The notes: generated by a model not told the origin, from the letters alone. Counted from the first letter of the stretch, positions 8,321-17,275 are shown. The stretch: DNA of 64,000 nucleotides from Cellulomonas sp. NTE-D12 (GCF_027923705.1 NZ_AP026442.1:186001-250000); one strand, 5' to 3'. Made by a program: numbers and translations.

Positions 8321-9676
8321 ATGTCCGTCTCTGCCATGCACCCGGCGCCGCCAGGCCGCACCGGCCTGCGGTCCCGTGCCGCCCGCAGCACCCAGTCCCT
8401 CGCCCTGCGCCGTGAGGTCGCCGGCGCGCTCGTGTCCGTCGCCGGTCTGCACAACCGTCCGGTGCGCGACGCCGACGGCAACGAGGTCGGCCGCGTCGAC
8501 GACGTCGTCGTCCACTGGGACAGCGGCTACTCGCCGCTGACCGGCCTCATCGTCCGCGTCGGCGCCCGTCGCACCTGGGTGCACGCCCAGGACGTGATCA
8601 CGATCGAGCAGCAACAGGTCCTGCTCCGCTCCACCCGCTTCGACCTTCGGGACGTGGTGCGGCGCGAGCGGGAGCTGCAGCTGCTCGGGGACGTGATCGA
8701 CCACCAGCTGGTGGACGTCGCCGGGATCCGGGTGGTCCGCGCCTCCGACCTGTACCTCACGCAGGTGTACGGCGTGTGGCGGCTGGTGGGGGTGGACGTC
8801 TCCCTTGCCTCGCTGCTGCGTCGCGTGCTGCCCGGCGGGTGGGGCCGGCGGCCGAGCCCCAGCCAGGTGCTCGACTGGTCGAGCATCCAGCCCTTCGGCG
8901 TGCCGGGGGAGTCGGTACGGCTGCGTCGCGGGCACACCGAGCTCCACCGGATGCGGGCGGCGGACCTCGCCGACCTGCTGGAGAGCCTGGGACGTGCCGA
9001 GCGGCGCGAGCTGCTCGAGGGTCTGGAGCCGGAGACGGCGGCCGACGCCCTCGAGGAGATGAACCCGCGCGACCTGAACGACCTGCTGCGGGACGCGCCC
9101 GTCCAGCAGGCCGCGGACCTGGTCGCGGCCATGGAGTCCGACGAGGCGGTCGAGGCGCTGCGCGAGATGCCGGAGGAGGAGCGCAGCGAGCTGCTCGACG
9201 CGATGTCCGAGGTGCGCGGTGCCGAGCTCGGTGCCCTGCTCGAGTACGACGAGGAGACGGCTGGCGGCTACATGACGTCGCGGCTGGTGCGGCTGCACTC
9301 CGAGCGGACGGTGGCGGACGCGATCGCCGCGGTCCGGGCGGACGCCGCCCGGGGCGAGACGCCGGCCGGCGTGGTGGTGGTCGACGACGACGGCGCGCTG
9401 GTGGACGACGTGTCCCTGGTCGAGCTGCTCGGCGTCGACCCGTCCACGCCGCTCGGTCGCGTGGTCGGCGCACCGTGGCCGGTCACCGTGCCGCTGGGCG
9501 CGGGGCTGGAGGACGTCGTCGAGCGGATGACGGACAACCGCGGCTCGTCGGTGCTGGTGGTCGACGACCGCAACCGGCCGGTGGGCCGGATCCTGGCCGA
9601 CGACGTGGTGGACGCCCTGGTGCACCAGGACGACCGGCGGTGGCCGTGGCAGCGCCGTGCGGGGAGCGCGTCGTGA
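8321..9676 (+). CDS. MgtE N-domain/CBS-domain protein with PRC-barrel-like start
   Basis: This 451-residue soluble protein has a PRC-barrel-like N-terminal region (about residues 40-190, RPVRDADGNEVGRVDDVVV), then helical MgtE-N repeats rich in ADLLESLGRAERRELLEGL (about 200-300), then a CBS pair (about 310-440). It lacks the MgtE membrane domain. In MgtE the N and CBS domains sense cytosolic Mg2+ and gate the pore. Here they are a separate polypeptide overlapping a transporter gene by 4 bp, so it probably regulates that transporter. ATG 8321 has GGAG six bases upstream. The open frame extends to 8177, but the extension is low complexity. Confidence 0.82.
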   Translation: MSVSAMHPAPPGRTGLRSRAARSTQSLALRREVAGALVSVAGLHNRPVRDADGNEVGRVDDVVVHWDSGYSPLTGLIVRVGARRTWVHAQDVITIEQQQVLLRSTRFDLRDVVRRERELQLLGDVIDHQLVDVAGIRVVRASDLYLTQVYGVWRLVGVDVSLASLLRRVLPGGWGRRPSPSQVLDWSSIQPFGVPGESVRLRRGHTELHRMRAADLADLLESLGRAERRELLEGLEPETAADALEEMNPRDLNDLLRDAPVQQAADLVAAMESDEAVEALREMPEEERSELLDAMSEVRGAELGALLEYDEETAGGYMTSRLVRLHSERTVADAIAAVRADAARGETPAGVVVVDDDGALVDDVSLVELLGVDPSTPLGRVVGAPWPVTVPLGAGLEDVVERMTDNRGSSVLVVDDRNRPVGRILADDVVDALVHQDDRRWPWQRRAGSAS

Positions 9677-10986
9677 GCGCCCGGACGCAGGGCGCCCCGA
9701 CGCAGGGTGTCCAGACGACGAGCGAGGCCGACGCCCTCGACCAGCGGGTGCCGCGCCGGATGCGGATGAAGGTCGCGCTCGCGGCGCTCGGGGCGGTGGT
9801 CGGCCCGGGCCTGATCGCCGGCCTGTCCGACGACGACCCCGCCGGCATCACCACGTACTCGGTGCTCGGCACCAACTACGGCTACCGCCTGCTGTGGGTG
9901 CTCACGGTGTCGACCGTGGCCCTGATCCTGTTCCAGGACCTGGGTGCCCGCATCGGCGTCGTCACCGGTCAGGGCCTCGCCGGCCTGATCCGGCAGCGGT
10001 ACGGCGCGCGCGCCGGTGTGCTGTCGATGGCGGCGCTGCTGCTGGCGAACATCGGCACCACCACGGCGGAGTTCGCGGGCATCGCCGCGGGGTTCCAGAT
10101 CTTCGGGGTGAGCCGGTACATCTCCGTGCCGATCGCCGCGGTGATCGTGTCCACGCTGGTGCTCCGGGGCGGGTTCCGCGGCGTGGAGCGGGTGCTGCTC
10201 GCGCTGTCGGCGGTCTTCGTCGCCTACATCGCGGCCGGGATCCTCGCCAAGCCGGACTGGGGTGCGGCGCTGACCGGCTCGGTGGTGCCGTCGATGCCGA
10301 CCGGACGGGACGCGATCCTGATCGCCACCGCCACGCTCGGCACCACGCTCGCGCCGTGGGGGCTGGCGTTCATCCAGTCCTACGCGGTGGACAAGCGGCT
10401 CACCCCCCGCGAGCTGGGGCTGCTGCGGTGGGACGTGATCACCGGTGCGGTGCTCACGGGCGTGATCGGCTTCTTCGTCGTCATCGCGACCGCCGCCACG
10501 CTGCACAAGCGCGGCCTGACCATCCAGGACGCCTCGGACGCCGCCGTGGCCCTGGAACCGCTCGCCGGCCGCCTGGCCTCCCAGCTGTTCGCGGCCGGGC
10601 TGATCGGTGCCGCCCTGCTCGCGGCGTCGATCCTGCCGCTGTCCACCGCCTACTCGGTGGCGGACATCGCGGGGCGCCCCGCGGCGCTGGACGACTCGAT
10701 CGCGGAGGCGCCGCTGTTCTACGGCACGTTCGCGTTCGTCACCGTCACCGGTGTGGTGCTGGTGCTGCTGCCGGGCGTCTCCCTGGTGCCGGTGCTGGTG
10801 GGCACGCAGGTGATCAACGCGGTGCTGCTGCTGCCGCTGCTCGGCTACATGTCCGGCATCGCGCGGGACAAGCGGCTGATGGGCGAGTACGCGGCGCGGC
10901 CGTGGGTGAGCGGCATCTACTGGGTGGCGATCGCCCTGATCACCGTCTGCATCGTGGCGCTCGGGGTGCTGTCGCTGCCGCACTGA
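9673..10986 (+). CDS. Nramp-related divalent cation (probably Mg2+/Mn2+) transporter
   Basis: The 437-residue protein has about 11 membrane segments and an Nramp/SLC11 fold, but its metal-site helices differ from the canonical form. TM1 reads SDDDPAGITTYS instead of DPGN, and TM6 reads APWGLAFIQS instead of MPH. Loss of the TM6 Met, the usual soft transition-metal ligand, is a feature reported for Nramp-related magnesium transporters, so Mg2+ or mixed specificity is inferred. GTG 9673 overlaps the stop of the MgtE-N/CBS gene (GTGA), implying translational coupling. A canonical Nramp with DPGN and MPH is encoded at 37931, which makes the contrast clear. Confidence 0.83.
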   Translation: MSARTQGAPTQGVQTTSEADALDQRVPRRMRMKVALAALGAVVGPGLIAGLSDDDPAGITTYSVLGTNYGYRLLWVLTVSTVALILFQDLGARIGVVTGQGLAGLIRQRYGARAGVLSMAALLLANIGTTTAEFAGIAAGFQIFGVSRYISVPIAAVIVSTLVLRGGFRGVERVLLALSAVFVAYIAAGILAKPDWGAALTGSVVPSMPTGRDAILIATATLGTTLAPWGLAFIQSYAVDKRLTPRELGLLRWDVITGAVLTGVIGFFVVIATAATLHKRGLTIQDASDAAVALEPLAGRLASQLFAAGLIGAALLAASILPLSTAYSVADIAGRPAALDDSIAEAPLFYGTFAFVTVTGVVLVLLPGVSLVPVLVGTQVINAVLLLPLLGYMSGIARDKRLMGEYAARPWVSGIYWVAIALITVCIVALGVLSLPH

Positions 10987-11007
10987 GCGGGTCTCGGCAC
11001 GACGCGT

Positions 11008-11042
11008 GGGCGGGCACCGGCACACTGGGCCGGTGCCCGCCC
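11008..11042 (+). terminator. 13-bp hairpin ending in the GNAT start region
   Basis: GGGCGGGCACCGG (11008-11020) pairs perfectly with CCGGTGCCCGCCC (11030-11042) around a 9-nt loop. It lies 22 bp after the transporter stop and its right arm contains the GTG start (11033) of the next gene. It may end the transporter transcript and also hide the GNAT start in any readthrough RNA. Confidence 0.55.
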
Positions 11043-11629
11043 TGCTGCGTCGTTACCACCCGTCCGACCTGCCCGGCATGTACCGCCTGTGCCTGCTCAC
11101 GGGCGAGGCCGGCGGCGACGCCACGGCGCTGTACCGCAACCCGGACCTGCTGGCCCACCTGTACTGCGGGCCGTACCCGGTGGCGGACCCGGGCCTGACC
11201 TTCGTGGTGGCCGACGAGCAGGGCGTCGGCGGGTACGTCGTGGCGACGGCGGACACGGTGGCGTTCGACGAGTGGCTCGACGCGAGCTGGTGGCCCTCCC
11301 TACGCGCGCAGTACCCGCTGCTGCCCGACCCCGGCGACGGCACGGCCGACCACGTGCTGGTCGAGCGGATCCACCACTGGCAGCACGTCACGCCGCCGGC
11401 CGGCTTCCCGGCGCACCTGCACATCGACCTGCTGCCGCGGCTGCAGGGGCAGGGCTGGGGGCGACGGCTGATCGGCGCGCTGTCCGACGAGCTGCGGTCG
11501 CGTGACGTGCCGGGCGTGCACCTCGGGGTGGACGCCCGCAACACCGCCGCGATCGCGTTCTACCACCGGCTCGGTTTCCAGCCGGAGGAGTCCTACGAGT
11601 GGGGGCAGCGGCTGGTGCTGTCGCTCTGA
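11033..11629 (+). CDS. GNAT-family N-acetyltransferase
   Basis: This 198-residue protein has the GNAT acetyl-CoA-binding pattern HIDLLPRLQGQGWGRRLIGAL (an R/Q-x2-G-x-G/A-type loop, Q-G-Q-G-W-G-R) at about residues 130-148, followed by the typical VDARNTAAIAFYHRLGF motif B. The acceptor is unknown. GTG 11033 (MPALLRRYHPSD) is chosen because conserved sequence begins there; the frame is open to 11006. The start lies inside a 13-bp hairpin. The gene is convergent with the cellobiose phosphorylase gene. Confidence 0.8.
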   Translation: MPALLRRYHPSDLPGMYRLCLLTGEAGGDATALYRNPDLLAHLYCGPYPVADPGLTFVVADEQGVGGYVVATADTVAFDEWLDASWWPSLRAQYPLLPDPGDGTADHVLVERIHHWQHVTPPAGFPAHLHIDLLPRLQGQGWGRRLIGALSDELRSRDVPGVHLGVDARNTAAIAFYHRLGFQPEESYEWGQRLVLSL

Positions 11630-11735
11630 GAGCGCGGCCGTGCGGGTGGTGCGACGTCGCGCGAGCGCGCGACCGTGCACCGACCGGGCCGCGTCCGAGG
11701 GGGCATGATGACGCGGCCCGGCCGGGGACGGTCCG

Positions 11736-14204
11736 TCAGAGAGTGACCTCGACCTGGACCGTCGCGCCGGCGGGGGCGTAGGGGACGAGGTTGCCCTCGA
11801 CCGGACGGCCGTCCACCACCAGCCGGCCGCGCGCCCCGCGGGCGCCCGAGTTGGTCACGTGCACGACGTACGTCGCGCCGCGCGCCACCCGGGTCACGGT
11901 GAACTCCGGGACGTCCGGCCCGATCTGCGGGTCGACGACGAGCCCGTCGTAGTCCGGCCGCACGCCCAGCAGGTGCTGGGAGACGGCGACGAAGTTCCAC
12001 GCCGCCGTGCCGGTCAGCCAGCTGTTCTTCGCCTCACCGGCGCGGACGGCCTCCTTGCCGGCGATCATCTGCGCGTACACGTACGGCTCGAGGCGGTGCA
12101 CCTCGCTGATGTCCTCGCGGTAGGCCGGTGCGATGCGGCGGTAGTGGTCGAACGCCTTGTCACCGCGGCCCAGCACCGTCTCGGCGATGACCACCCACGG
12201 GTTGTTGTGGCAGAAGATGCCGCCGTTCTCCTTGTACCCGGGCGGGTACGTCGACACCTCGCCGAGCTCGATCTGGTACGTCGTGTAGGCGGGGTACTGC
12301 AGCACCATCCCGTGGGGCGTGCCCAGCAGCTCCTCGACCGAGTCCAGTGCCTGCACGGCGGGCGCCGAGGCGTCGTCCGGCCCGTCGCCCACGCCGATGC
12401 CCGCCATCACGGCGAACCCCTGGGGCTCGATCCAGATCTTGCCCTCGGGCTTGGCGTCGGTGCCGACGGGGTTGCCGAAGTAGTCGTACGCGCGCAGGAA
12501 CCACCTGCCGTCCCAGCCGTCGCTCAGCACGGCCTGGCGCATCTCCTCGACCAGCCCACGGGCCCGCTCGGCGACGTCGGCCAGCCCGCGCCGGGCGGCC
12601 AGCTCGGCGTACTCGCGCCCGTAGAGCACGAACTGTGCGGCGATGAACACCGACTCCGCGACGCCGCCGGCCTTGTTCTCCGTCGTCTGGAACGGCTCGC
12701 CCGGCTCGGTGGAGAAGCAGTTGAGGTTGAGGCAGTCGTTCCAGTCGGCGCGGCCGATCAGCGGCAGCCCGTGCGGGCCGCGGTGGGTGACCGTGAACTC
12801 GAACGACCTGGTCAGGTGCTCGAACAACGGCACCTCGGTGCCCGGCTCGTTGTCGAACGGCACGGGCTCGTCGAGGATCGAGACGTCGCCGGTCTCCTTG
12901 ACGTAGGCCGCGACACCGGCGATCAGCCACAGCGGGTCGTCGTTGAAGCCGGAGCCGATGTCGTTGTTCCCGCGCTTGGTCAGCGGCTGGTACTGGTGGT
13001 ACGCCGACCCGTCGGGGAACTGCGTCGCGGCGATGTCGAGGATGCGCTCGCGGGCCCGCGCCGGGATCAGGTGCACGAACCCCAGCAGGTCCTGGTTGGA
13101 GTCGCGGAAGCCCATCCCGCGCCCGATGCCCGTCTCGAAGTACGAGGCCGAGCGGGACATGTTGAACGTGACCATGCACTGGTACTGGTTCCAGATGTTG
13201 ACCATCCGGTCGAGCTTCTCGTCACCGCTGCGCACCGAGTAGCTCGACAGCAGGCCGGTCCAGTAGGCGCGCAGCCCGTCGAACGCCTGGTCCGTCTGCT
13301 CGGTGGTGGCGAACCGGGAGAGCAGCGCGTGCGCCCGCTGCTTGTTGATCACCTGGTGGGCGTCGTCCTCCCACTTCTGCTCGTCGGGGTTCTCCACGTA
13401 GCCGAGCACGTAGGTGAGCACCCGGGACTCGCCGGGCTCCAGGGACACGTGCACCGAGTGCGACCCGATCGGGTACCAGCCGGACGCCACCGAGTTGGCC
13501 GACTCGCCGGCCAGCGGGACCGCGGCCTCGCCGAGCCCGTTGTACGCGCCGACGAACGTGTCGCGGTCGGTGTCGAACCCGTCGGCGTGGGTGTTGACGG
13601 CGAACACGGCGTAGTGGTCCCGGCGCTCGCGGTACTCGGTGCGGTGGTAGATCGCCGAGCCGTGCGGCCCGTCCTGCTCCACCTCGACCTCGCCGATCGA
13701 CAGGTTGCGCTGGTAGTTCGTCTGGTCGTCCTGCGCGTTCCACAGGCAGAACTCGACGAAGCTGAACAGCGTCACGTCCTTGTGCTGGTCGGAGGTGTTG
13801 GTCACCTCGACGCGCTGCACCTCGGCGTCCTCGCCGACCGGCACGAACACCAGCGTCTCCACCTTGACGCCGCGGCGCTCGCCCGTGATGCGGGTGTAGC
13901 CCATGCCGTGCCGCGTCTCGAAGTGGTCGAGCTCGGCCTTGACCGGCATCCACGACGGCGTCCACACGTCGCCGCCGTCGTTGACGTACAGGTACCGACC
14001 GCCCGCGTCGGCGGGGACGTTGTTGTAGCGGTACCGGGTGAGGCGCCGCATCTTGGCGTCCCGGTAGAAGGAGTAGCCGCCGGCCTGGTGCGAGATCAGC
14101 GAGAAGAAGCGCTCGGAGCCGAGGTAGTTGATCCACGGGTACGGCGTGCGCGGGGTGGTGATGACGTACTCGCGTGCGTCGTCGTCGAAGTGGCCGTAGC
14201 GCAT
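11736..14204 (-). CDS. cbp: cellobiose phosphorylase (GH94)
   Basis: The 822-residue enzyme starts MRYGHFDDDAREYVITTP and runs collinear with Cellulomonas cellobiose phosphorylase, having the same length. It splits cellobiose with phosphate into alpha-glucose 1-phosphate and glucose in the cytosol, saving one ATP per disaccharide. The catalytic Asp490 lies in ADWNDCLN, and the phosphate/substrate region GGIFCHNNPW and the C-terminal jelly-roll strand end are intact. There is no signal peptide. ATG 14204 has GAGAGG upstream. A CelR/CebR-like palindrome lies about 112 bp upstream (14316-14329), so induction by cello-oligosaccharides is likely. No cellobiose importer is adjacent. Confidence 0.97.
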   Translation of the reverse strand: MRYGHFDDDAREYVITTPRTPYPWINYLGSERFFSLISHQAGGYSFYRDAKMRRLTRYRYNNVPADAGGRYLYVNDGGDVWTPSWMPVKAELDHFETRHGMGYTRITGERRGVKVETLVFVPVGEDAEVQRVEVTNTSDQHKDVTLFSFVEFCLWNAQDDQTNYQRNLSIGEVEVEQDGPHGSAIYHRTEYRERRDHYAVFAVNTHADGFDTDRDTFVGAYNGLGEAAVPLAGESANSVASGWYPIGSHSVHVSLEPGESRVLTYVLGYVENPDEQKWEDDAHQVINKQRAHALLSRFATTEQTDQAFDGLRAYWTGLLSSYSVRSGDEKLDRMVNIWNQYQCMVTFNMSRSASYFETGIGRGMGFRDSNQDLLGFVHLIPARARERILDIAATQFPDGSAYHQYQPLTKRGNNDIGSGFNDDPLWLIAGVAAYVKETGDVSILDEPVPFDNEPGTEVPLFEHLTRSFEFTVTHRGPHGLPLIGRADWNDCLNLNCFSTEPGEPFQTTENKAGGVAESVFIAAQFVLYGREYAELAARRGLADVAERARGLVEEMRQAVLSDGWDGRWFLRAYDYFGNPVGTDAKPEGKIWIEPQGFAVMAGIGVGDGPDDASAPAVQALDSVEELLGTPHGMVLQYPAYTTYQIELGEVSTYPPGYKENGGIFCHNNPWVVIAETVLGRGDKAFDHYRRIAPAYREDISEVHRLEPYVYAQMIAGKEAVRAGEAKNSWLTGTAAWNFVAVSQHLLGVRPDYDGLVVDPQIGPDVPEFTVTRVARGATYVVHVTNSGARGARGRLVVDGRPVEGNLVPYAPAGATVQVEVTL

Positions 14205-14315
14205 GCCGGTGCCTCTCGTGGTGCCGGCGCGTGTGCCGCGGGTCCGCTGCTGTGCGGTCGCCGCGGCCACCTGGCGCCGGGGAACGTGGTCGCAAGTGTG
14301 GGCTGAGTGCGTGTG

Positions 14316-14337
14316 CGAGAGCGCTCCCACGCTCTCG
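14316..14337 (-). promoter_or_regulatory. CelR/CebR-like operator upstream of cellobiose phosphorylase
   Basis: On the minus strand 14329-14316 reads TGGGAGCGCTCTCG, matching 12 of 14 positions of the LacI-family cellulose-regulator palindrome TGGGAGCGCTCCCA known from Streptomyces and Thermobifida. A perfect 8-bp inverted repeat CGAGAGCG/CGCTCTCG (14316-14323, 14330-14337) overlaps it. Its place upstream of a cellobiose enzyme supports repression relieved by cello-oligosaccharide. Confidence 0.72.
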
Positions 14338-14401
14338 CGGCAGACGATAGTGCCTCCGGTGCCGGGGTGGCGAACCCCCTGGCGGGGCGCCCATGAGGTG
14401 C

Positions 14402-14469
14402 CGAGCTGGGCACATCCAGGCGAGATGGGCACCTCCACGTGCTCATCTCGCGTCGAGGTGCCCAGCTCG
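14402..14469. repeat. symmetrical 68-bp repeat element, copy A
   Basis: Outer arms CGAGCTGGGCAC (14402-14413) and GTGCCCAGCTCG (14458-14469) are perfectly inverted. Inner arms CGAGATGGGCAC (14421-14432) and GTGCTCATCTCG (14439-14450) match 11 of 12. Both pairs share the centre 14435.5, with a 6-nt loop. The same architecture recurs at 47641-47707 and 48812-48880. It lies between divergent genes and is non-coding. Confidence 0.75.
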
Positions 14470-14533
14470 TTGCGCGTCCGCCGGTGGCCGGAAGGCTCAG
14501 GAGCCGCCGGGGTCCGACGGCTACCGTGTCCCC

Positions 14534-15109
14534 GTGCTGCTCTCCGACCGTGACATCCGGACCGAGCTCGCCTCCGGCCGCGTGGTGCTCGACCCGTTCG
14601 ACCCTGCGATGGTGCAGCCGTCGAGCGTGGACGTGCGGCTCGACAAGTGGTTCCGGCTGTTCGACAACCACAAGTACGCCGTGATCGACCCCGCCGAGGA
14701 GCAGCCCGAGCTGACGCGGCTGGTCGAGGTGGCGCCGAACGAGCCGTTCGTGCTGCACCCCGGCGAGTTCGTGCTCGGCTCGACGTTCGAGCAGGTCAGC
14801 CTGCCCGACGACGTGGCGGCGCGGCTCGAGGGCAAGTCGTCGCTGGGCCGGCTCGGGCTGCTGACGCACTCCACCGCCGGGTTCGTCGACCCCGGCTTCA
14901 GCGGTCACGTCACGCTCGAGCTGTCCAACGTGGCGACGCTGCCGATCAAGCTGTGGCCCGGCATGAAGGTCGGCCAGCTGTGCTTCTTCCGGCTGTCCTC
15001 GGCGGCGGAGCGCCCGTACGGCTCGACGGCGGCCGGCTCCCGGTACCAGGGTCAGCGCGGGCCGACCGCCTCGCGGTCGTGGCTGAACTTCCACCGCACG
15101 CCGGTGTGA
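14534..15109 (+). CDS. dcd: dCTP deaminase
   Basis: The 191-residue protein starts MLLSDRDIRTEL, the usual Dcd start, and carries SSLGRLGLLTHSTAGFVDPGF and HVTLELSN with the catalytic Glu at about residue 129. The enzyme deaminates dCTP to dUTP for thymidylate synthesis. Actinobacterial members such as the mycobacterial one also hydrolyse dUTP to dUMP, and that may hold here. GTG 14534 fits the family length of about 190. The gene stands between the repeat element and an unknown gene with a 16-bp gap, so the two may be cotranscribed. Confidence 0.95.
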   Translation: MLLSDRDIRTELASGRVVLDPFDPAMVQPSSVDVRLDKWFRLFDNHKYAVIDPAEEQPELTRLVEVAPNEPFVLHPGEFVLGSTFEQVSLPDDVAARLEGKSSLGRLGLLTHSTAGFVDPGFSGHVTLELSNVATLPIKLWPGMKVGQLCFFRLSSAAERPYGSTAAGSRYQGQRGPTASRSWLNFHRTPV

Positions 15110-15125
15110 CGGAGCGGGTGACCGC

Positions 15126-16235
15126 ATGAGCGACGAGCAGCTGCCCCCGCTCGACACCCAGGACCCGCAGGTGCGGGCCCGCCACCTGCTCGCGCTGCCG
15201 GCCGGGGTGGGCACCGACGAGGTGGAGGTGCTGGCCCAGAGCCGCTTCACCGCCGCGCGCTGGGAGGAGCCGACCGACACCGGCGCGGTCCGGACGGGGC
15301 TGCGGCCCGCCGTCACCGCCGCATTCGGCATCCGGGCGGTGCCCGCCGGCGCCCAGCCGGCCCACGCCCTTCGGCTGGGCCGCATGTCCCGGTTGGTCGG
15401 CCCGTACTCGGTCACCCCCGAGGACGCGATGGCGCTCCGGCTGCCCGCCACCACGCGCACGGTGTGGTCCCTCGACTGCCCGGCGGAGCGCGGCGAGCCG
15501 CCGTGGCCGGGTGGCGATCGCGACGGCCTGAAGCGGGCGTTCCCCAAGGGTGTGCCGGTGCGGGACGAGGAGCGGGCGCTCGTCTGGCTGGTCGCCACCG
15601 CCCGGCGGCTGCAGGGTGCGGTGCGGGTCGCCGACTCCGGCGTGGTGCTGACACCGGACGTCGACCAGGCGATCGACCTGACCGTCCTGACCGACCGCTG
15701 GCTCGAGCCGGACGAGGCGGTGGCGGTGGTGCGCCGGGTGCTGCCGCGCGCCCACCGGTCCGGTGAGCGGGTGCATCAGCCCTGGTCGGGGCCGCCGCAC
15801 CCGGACGATGCGGCGGTACGTGCGGCGCTGGGACCGTTCGGGGTGCAGGACGCCGCCGAGCGGGCACGGCTGTCCGCCGAGGCGGACGCGTACGACCGGT
15901 GGATGATGGCGCACCCACCGGCCGCCGAGGCGTTCGGCGTCGAGGCGGACCTCGGTGTGGACGGCATCCTGGTGGTCGAGGTCAGCGAGCGGCAGGAGGT
16001 GCCGCCGCTGCTGCGCAGCCTGCCGTGGGCGGCCAACGGCGTCGTGGCCTACCGCGTGCACTGGGAACCGGCCGACGTCACCGAGCTCGAGGCCGAGCGG
16101 CCGTCGCTGGAGCATCGGGTCGCCCGGGGGCGCACGTCGCCGCGCATCCAGGCGATCGCCAAGGCGCTCCACGAGGCGGTGGGCGGCGAGGTGGCCGACG
16201 AGGCCGACTTCCTGGTGGACCCCGCCGACCTCTGA
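15126..16235 (+). CDS. conserved protein of unknown function
   Basis: This 369-residue protein starts at ATG 15126, 16 bp after dcd. It is soluble and acidic, with no membrane segment, signal peptide or cysteine cluster. It opens with a helical part and contains an Arg-rich RLGRMSRLVGPYS stretch near residue 90. A later region, DAYDRWMMAHPPAAEAFGVEADLG, precedes a short alpha-beta end, LGVDGILVVEVSE. I do not recognise the family. Codon use matches the neighbours, and the close spacing suggests cotranscription with dcd. Confidence 0.75.
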   Translation: MSDEQLPPLDTQDPQVRARHLLALPAGVGTDEVEVLAQSRFTAARWEEPTDTGAVRTGLRPAVTAAFGIRAVPAGAQPAHALRLGRMSRLVGPYSVTPEDAMALRLPATTRTVWSLDCPAERGEPPWPGGDRDGLKRAFPKGVPVRDEERALVWLVATARRLQGAVRVADSGVVLTPDVDQAIDLTVLTDRWLEPDEAVAVVRRVLPRAHRSGERVHQPWSGPPHPDDAAVRAALGPFGVQDAAERARLSAEADAYDRWMMAHPPAAEAFGVEADLGVDGILVVEVSERQEVPPLLRSLPWAANGVVAYRVHWEPADVTELEAERPSLEHRVARGRTSPRIQAIAKALHEAVGGEVADEADFLVDPADL

Positions 16236-16307
16236 CGGCGTGCGCGCGACGGCCGATCGGGTCGTCAGGGGATGCCAGGCGGGGCGGCAGCGACTAGACA
16301 CAGGGGC

Positions 16308-16784
16308 ATGGGAACCCTGGTGCGGTCGACGGTGCTCGGTCTGGCGGTCGGGGGGAGGACCTCGACGGCGTTCGCGGTGCCGGTGATGGTGGGCACACGC
16401 GGCCGCACCGGCCTGGGGGCCGCGCTGCTGCGGCTGCTGGCCCGTGCTGCGGTGGTCGGTGAGCTGGTGGGGGACAAGCTGCCCAGCACGCCGTCCCGCA
16501 CGGACGGACCCGTGCTGTACGGCCGCACGGCGGCCGGTGCGCTCGGTGCGCTCGCGCTGTCGGTGCTGGAGCGGCGGCGGGTCGGCTCGCACGTCCTGGC
16601 GCTGGTCGCCGGGGGCGCGGGGGCGTTCGTCGGGTCGATCGCCGGGCGGGAGTGGCGGCGCTGGGCCGACGAGGAGGGCCCCGACGGCCTGCGCCCCGAC
16701 TGGAAGGCCGCCGTGATGGAGGACGCGCTGGTGCTGGGCAGCGCGGCCCGCCTGGTCGGCACCTCGCGCGACCCGCGGTTCTGA
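16308..16784 (+). CDS. DUF4126-like small membrane protein
   Basis: This 158-residue protein has several hydrophobic helices and the pattern VGELVGDKLPSTPSRT, typical of DUF4126 membrane proteins, whose function is unknown. A second glycine/alanine-rich helix pair follows (LALVAGGAGAFVGSIAG). ATG 16308 follows CAGGGG, a weak ribosome-binding site; an alternative in-frame ATG lies at 16272. The charged tail EWRRWADEEG...DWKAAVMED is predicted cytosolic. It is convergent with the TfoX-like gene. Confidence 0.68.
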   Translation: MGTLVRSTVLGLAVGGRTSTAFAVPVMVGTRGRTGLGAALLRLLARAAVVGELVGDKLPSTPSRTDGPVLYGRTAAGALGALALSVLERRRVGSHVLALVAGGAGAFVGSIAGREWRRWADEEGPDGLRPDWKAAVMEDALVLGSAARLVGTSRDPRF

Positions 16785-16897
16785 CCACCGATTCTCCGAC
16801 CCCAGCTCCGAGGCGTTCCGCGCCGGGGATCCGTCCGCCGGTCCCGCGGCCGGTGCTGCGGCTCCGGTCGCAATGCGGCCGACGCTGCCGCGCGGGG

Positions 16898-17275
16898 CTA
16901 GGACGCCCTCGGGGCCCGGGCAGGCTTGCGGGGCTTCGGCGCCTTCGGTGGGAGGACGGCGACCTCGTCGTACGCACGCCGTACCCAGTCCGCCGCACGC
17001 TCGTCGTCCCACGCGGCCGGGAGCGACGTGTAGCCGCCCATCGGCCGCTCGGCCGGACCGAACGGACCCGTGCCCTCGAGGGCCGTGAGCTCCGCCTGGC
17101 TGGCCGGGTCCGGCAGGCGCACGCCGACGTCGCTGCCGAGCAGCCCGGCGAACATGTTGCCGTGCACGAACGCCCCGAGGTTCCCGAACATCGGCTTGAC
17201 CTCCGCCTCCGGCAGCCCCTCGAGCAGCGCGCGGAACCGGTCCTTGTCGGCATCGGTGGGTCGGGGGATCTGCAT
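16898..17275 (-). CDS. TfoX/Sxy N-terminal-domain protein
   Basis: The 125-residue protein matches the TfoX N-terminal domain, with VKPMFGNLGAFVHGNMFAGLLG near residues 25-50 followed by RLPDPASQAELTAL and MGGYTSLP. In gamma-proteobacteria TfoX/Sxy activates competence genes. Actinobacterial single-domain homologues have no proven role, so no competence function is claimed. The tail is Lys/Pro/Arg rich (PKAPKPRKPARAPRAS), suggesting nucleic-acid contact or disorder. Confidence 0.78.
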   Translation of the reverse strand: MQIPRPTDADKDRFRALLEGLPEAEVKPMFGNLGAFVHGNMFAGLLGSDVGVRLPDPASQAELTALEGTGPFGPAERPMGGYTSLPAAWDDERAADWVRRAYDEVAVLPPKAPKPRKPARAPRAS

